Notes under the pieces: model-generated | What the model was told of the DNA's origin: nothing | The model's database searches: none | What the model saw: the letters and a program-made list of their open reading frames with translations, nothing else | Position numbers and translations under genes: made by a program | Shown here: positions 60,527 to 64,000 of the stretch, piece by piece | Numbering within the stretch: the stretch's first letter is position 1 | Layout: each line of letters opens with the position of its first letter | From: Protopterus annectens | Lineage: Eukaryota; Chordata; Ceratodontiformes; Protopteridae | Length of the DNA stretch: 64,000 nucleotides | Direction: 5' to 3' | Assembly (NCBI RefSeq): GCF_019279795.1 | Contig: NC_056740.1 | Coordinates: 224,570,274-224,634,273 of the forward strand

Positions 60527-61990
60527 TTAATTGGGGAGGGAATATATTCCTAGTGTTGTGGGTTTCAGTTGGGATAATAGTTTTCTTATGTAGGAGGTTG
60601 GGGTGAGTTGCAGTTTAAAAGTGGGCATGTAGTTAGTGAGAGTGGGGACACCTGTTGTAGTGACAGTGAGATATTGTTGGGCTAGAGTTTACACGGTTTC
60701 AGTAAAGAATGTATAGAATGATTCAGCTATATTGTCCTTTGTTAAACCTGATGTTGGGGTGGGTGTTTGTTTTACCAGGGTGTATTAACTTGTTTAAACC
60801 TGCCCAGAAATTCTTAGGGTTATTCATGTGTTGGGTTTGATGGGCAATGAAGTAGTTTCCCTTGTCTTAGATTACTAGTTTTTTGGTTAGATTCCTAATC
60901 TGTTGGTAGGCTTGCTGTGTACTAGGGCTTTGATTGGACCTCCAGGTTGTCCAGGCTTTATTTCTTTCAGCTATTTTTTGCCTAGTTTCCCTAGTTAACC
61001 ATGGGACTGGTTTTGACTTTACTCTAGTAGTTCTTGCAGGGGCGTGTCTGTTTAATATATCTAAGAAGGTGGAGTTGAAGTTTTGAATAGCTTCATCTAA
61101 GGGTAGGTAATAAAGGTCAGACCAATTATATAGCTTTAGTTCTTGTCTGAAAAGATGGGGTTAAAGTGTTTTTTGTTTCTAATTGTTTGAAGTATAGGAC
61201 TTTCTGGGTGATGGGAGTTGTATTTAAGTAAGAAAGTAGTTTGATGGTCACTACGTGAGTCTGGAAGGATTCCAGCTAAGTAGGAGCAGGGTATTTTATT
61301 TAGCAAGATCCAGTCTAATAGGCTTTATTTTTATTGTTTTTAACTATTCTGGTGGGCTGTTTGATTACTTGAGAGAAGGTATGAAGATTGATAGGATTAG
61401 TGGGTAGTTGAGCAGAGCAAGTGAGCCAGTCTATATTAAAGTCACCTAATACAATTGTCTCTTGAGGTATGGATTGAGATAACCATTGAAGGAATGTCTC
61501 CATGATAGGGATGTTATTGCCTGGTGGGATATATCCTGTTACTAGGTTGATGGCTTTTCTGTTACTTATTTTAAGCTTTGCTAAGAGAATTTCAGCTTTT
61601 TCTAAAGGGAGTGTAGTTGCCTCAAGTTTAGTTATGGATAAACTGTTTTTGTACAGCAGGGCAATGCCTCCACCCTTTTTACCTAGTCTGTCTTGCCTAA
61701 GTATACTATATCCAGGTTGTAATATCTCAGTATCTTGCGTAGATGGTTTTAGCCATGTTTCTGTTATATTGACTATATCAGGGGAGTATTGAGAGATTAG
61801 CGTGTGTAGTTCAAGTGTTTTGTTATTTATGCTTCTAATATTTAGTTTTAGGAGGAGTAGACTGTTTAACGGCCTGGAGTTAAGTTGAGTTGTCTTGGGA
61901 AGGTGATGTGAGTTGGTGAGAGGACTTGTATTGTTAGGTCCTGGGTTTGGGTGGTATCTCTAGCACTCAGGAGTAAGGTGATGGACATTA
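60527..61990 (-). pseudogene. L2-like ORF: endonuclease and linker, broken
   Basis: Endonuclease blocks are visible in pieces: ETWLKP near 61750, KKGGGIALLYKN near 61650-61690, TGYIPPGNN near 61510-61545 and VLGDFNIDWLT (61315-61503), with the catalytic residues expected in AP-type endonucleases. The linker to RT (60527-61300) has stops and frameshifts. Confidence 0.75.
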
Positions 61991-62530
61991 TAGATTAATT
62001 TTGCTAGTTTTTTTTAGTATGGCAGAGTATTTTTGAGTTGCTGTTGATTTTAGATAAGAGGTGAAGAGTCTAATATGGCTATAGCTTACAGCAGTAGTAT
62101 AGTATAAGCTGGGGTTAATTATTAGTGAGTAAGGAGGTAGGTTGGGAGATAATTTGGCAGTGGCTTTATGGGGCTGTGGGAAATTATCCTGTTCTGGGCA
62201 GTTGTAAGATGTTGTGTGATAGGCACATATTAAGAAAGACAGTAGTGACATTTGCAAGAGGTATGTCTTCATTGTTAAGCAGAGGTGGTAACTGGTTGGA
62301 TTTGTAGGTGCGGCATGTTTGAGTAATTGTGGGGTGGGAGGGATATGGATTGGTTGTTGGGTGTGTGGGGGAGTGGCTAGCTATGTATAAATGTATTTGC
62401 TGTGGGGGTGGGTGGGAATTGGGGGTAGGGTAGGGGAGCGGAGTGAGCCCATAGGGCGAATGGAGCGGGATAGAGCAAAAGGGGGAGAATACAGCAGAAA
62501 AAGTATCGGCAACTGCCTTGCAAAAGTAAG

Positions 62531-63754
62531 GTAAGCAGGTAAAGTGGTGAATACTGTAAGAAAGATGTAGTGAAGTAAACTTTTTAAATGTTGGTGATTG
62601 TTTTTGTAGGGAGGGAGTGGTTTATTACCAGTTTTAGAGAAATAGAGAATAGGATATGAAAAATATAGTCAGTTTGAAGGTACGTAAGCCATGAGACATT
62701 AATGTAGTACAGGCGTTTTGTTGGTAGGTTGATGAAATGAAAATATTTTGGACTTGGGTTTTCACTAATGTGGGGAAAGGAATATTAGACATTACACAAT
62801 TTTTCCCTTGGGAAATTCAGATTATGTTGCATTTGTTTTTTGTTTTTTTTTCTTAAGAAAATGAAAAGTAAAGTGGTTGCATTTAGATTCCAGTAAGAGG
62901 CCAGGACTTAATGAGGTTGTGTCAATTTCAAGTATATTGAAACTGTGAAGTCTTGCTAAGCTGAGGGTAATGTTTAGAGGTAAGGATCAGTACACATTTA
63001 GTAACATAGGATTAATGTTTATTTATACGTTTTCATTATTTTTTACTTTTCATTTTTCATTCATATTTACTTTTTCCGTTATTCTACGTTTTTCTTGCAT
63101 GCTACTAACTAGTAAAGCAGCAATAAGGTAGGCTCATACTGGGTCAAACCAGAACCTATTGTTCTCCTATGTTAATATTATTTTATTTTATATAGTACCC
63201 TTTTATTCTTTATCAGTAAACTTGGGGTATGAACTGTTTTATTTTATTTTATTTTATTTTATGTCAGTTGGAGAAAGAGTTATCTACAGAAAGACTATTT
63301 GTTATTGGATTGCAATTAAAGTATGTATTTAATAGTATTTTTAAATGAATGGAAAACTTTCAGCATGCATACTATAACAGTTTTTAAAAATTTTATTATA
63401 ATTTTTGGATTGTTTTGGAGAATCAACCTTATATATGCAAAGAACAAAAATAATCCAAAACTATAAGTAAGGAAAGTCCTTTGGAAAACGCAGTATTTAA
63501 TGGGTTATTTGCATATTTTCATCTTTGCCTGCATTTGTTAGGGGTTTGATTACAAAATATACTGATGGGTGTTAAGTGAAGAACTTTGTTAGCATCAGCT
63601 GATGACCTGAACTGGGTCAACATATTCTTAAACTCTACAAATATCTGGGATAGAAATCTTGGAATTAAATTTATCATAAGCGTGTATAAAGCCACATATT
63701 TTGGACTAATCAAGATAAACAACTCTGTCTGGATAGCTTAAGCAGAAACAACCC
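62531..63754. other. No gene; (TTTTA)n at 63236-63262
   Basis: AT-rich sequence with one pentanucleotide microsatellite. The open frame 63519-63722 (-) has no recognisable domain. Confidence 0.5.
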
Positions 63755-64000
63755 TCTTAGAAAAAAGTAGTTGAAAATCTTCTTTATTCCAAACGAACAA
63801 AACACAACGTAGAGCACAAGCGCTTTCGCTCGGACCCTTCCGAGCTTTTTCAAGTGAAACAGCCAAGTGCTTACAGTGAGTGCTTAAATACACTTGTAAA
63901 TCAATTAATTAATTAAATTTTATCCACAATTTTAAAAAGGCAATGCCTTGGTTAAAAATGACCTCAAAAAATCAATTCTAATTAGATTGAATTGTAAATA
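63755..64000 (-). mobile_element. Penelope-like terminal segment, cut by window edge
   Basis: On the minus strand: GAAAAAGCTCGGAAGGGTC, CGAGCGAAAGCGC, then TTGTGTTTTGTTCG and GGAATAAAG. A perfect 6-bp stem (GCTCGG at 63840-63845 with CCGAGC at 63828-63833) is followed by GAAA and GCGC, matching stem II plus the GAAA strand of a hammerhead, but the CTGATGA strand is not conserved. The order GAAAGCGC...GTTTTGTT...GAATAAA is shared with the fold-back element at 13.0 kb. The left limit is uncertain. Confidence 0.5.

Larger units (their letters stand above)
58684..62530 (-). mobile_element. L2-like LINE, about 3.8 kb, near full length
   Basis: Minus-strand element with a typical 3' tail at 58684-58790, RT, a linker region, endonuclease, a HPNPGP motif near 61.94 kb and a 5' end at 62.4-62.53 kb resembling that at the window's left edge. 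The most complete L2 here, though the ORF is fragmented. Confidence 0.85.

Overview
The window is about 64 kb of vertebrate intergenic DNA packed with transposable elements. I recognise no host protein-coding gene, rRNA gene or intact tRNA gene. Coding content is almost all reverse transcriptase, endonuclease and retroviral. The mix of L2-type and CR1-type LINEs, tRNA-headed SINEs (one with an L2-like tail), Penelope-like ends, long CA/TA arrays and a young gamma-like endogenous retrovirus suggests a non-mammalian vertebrate with a repeat-rich genome, such as a non-teleost fish or an amphibian. Species cannot be fixed from the sequence alone.

Left part (1-14.3 kb): the 5' end of an L2-like LINE running off the left edge, a 167-bp triplicate repeat, an imperfect inverted repeat, several L2 fragments, a SINE with an L2-like tail, another SINE inserted in an L2 fragment with a 21-bp target duplication, two short tandem arrays, and a 205-bp-arm fold-back element with a 14-bp target duplication and a hammerhead-like core. 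Middle (13.7-33.8 kb): three CR1-like copies, one about 3 kb with nearly all of ORF2; an L2 of about 2.6 kb; CORE/MIR-like and tRNA-like SINE remnants; and very long CA and TA microsatellites.

35.3-44.4 kb: a complete provirus on the minus strand, with two LTRs of about 760 bp (about 13 substitutions apart by eye), a 5-bp target duplication, a tRNA-Tyr-type primer site, polypurine tract, intact gag, protease, and damaged RT, RNase H, integrase and env. gag and pol share one frame and are separated by a single TGA in the context TGA-CTA inside a perfect 7-bp hairpin, which points to stop-codon readthrough. The provirus sits inside the 3' end of an older CR1 copy.

Right part (44.5-64 kb): more microsatellites, a 338-bp-period duplication, broken CR1 copies including an ORF1 with SGNH-esterase motifs, a four-unit array of about 480 bp split by a 1,346-bp solo LTR, a 153-bp repeat pair, an L2 of about 3.8 kb, and a Penelope-like terminal segment at the right edge. 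The elements do not form a pathway; they form a nested record of insertions (provirus in CR1, solo LTR in satellite, SINE in L2). The strongest leads are the gag-pol readthrough site, the hammerhead-like fold-back element and the solo LTR within the array.
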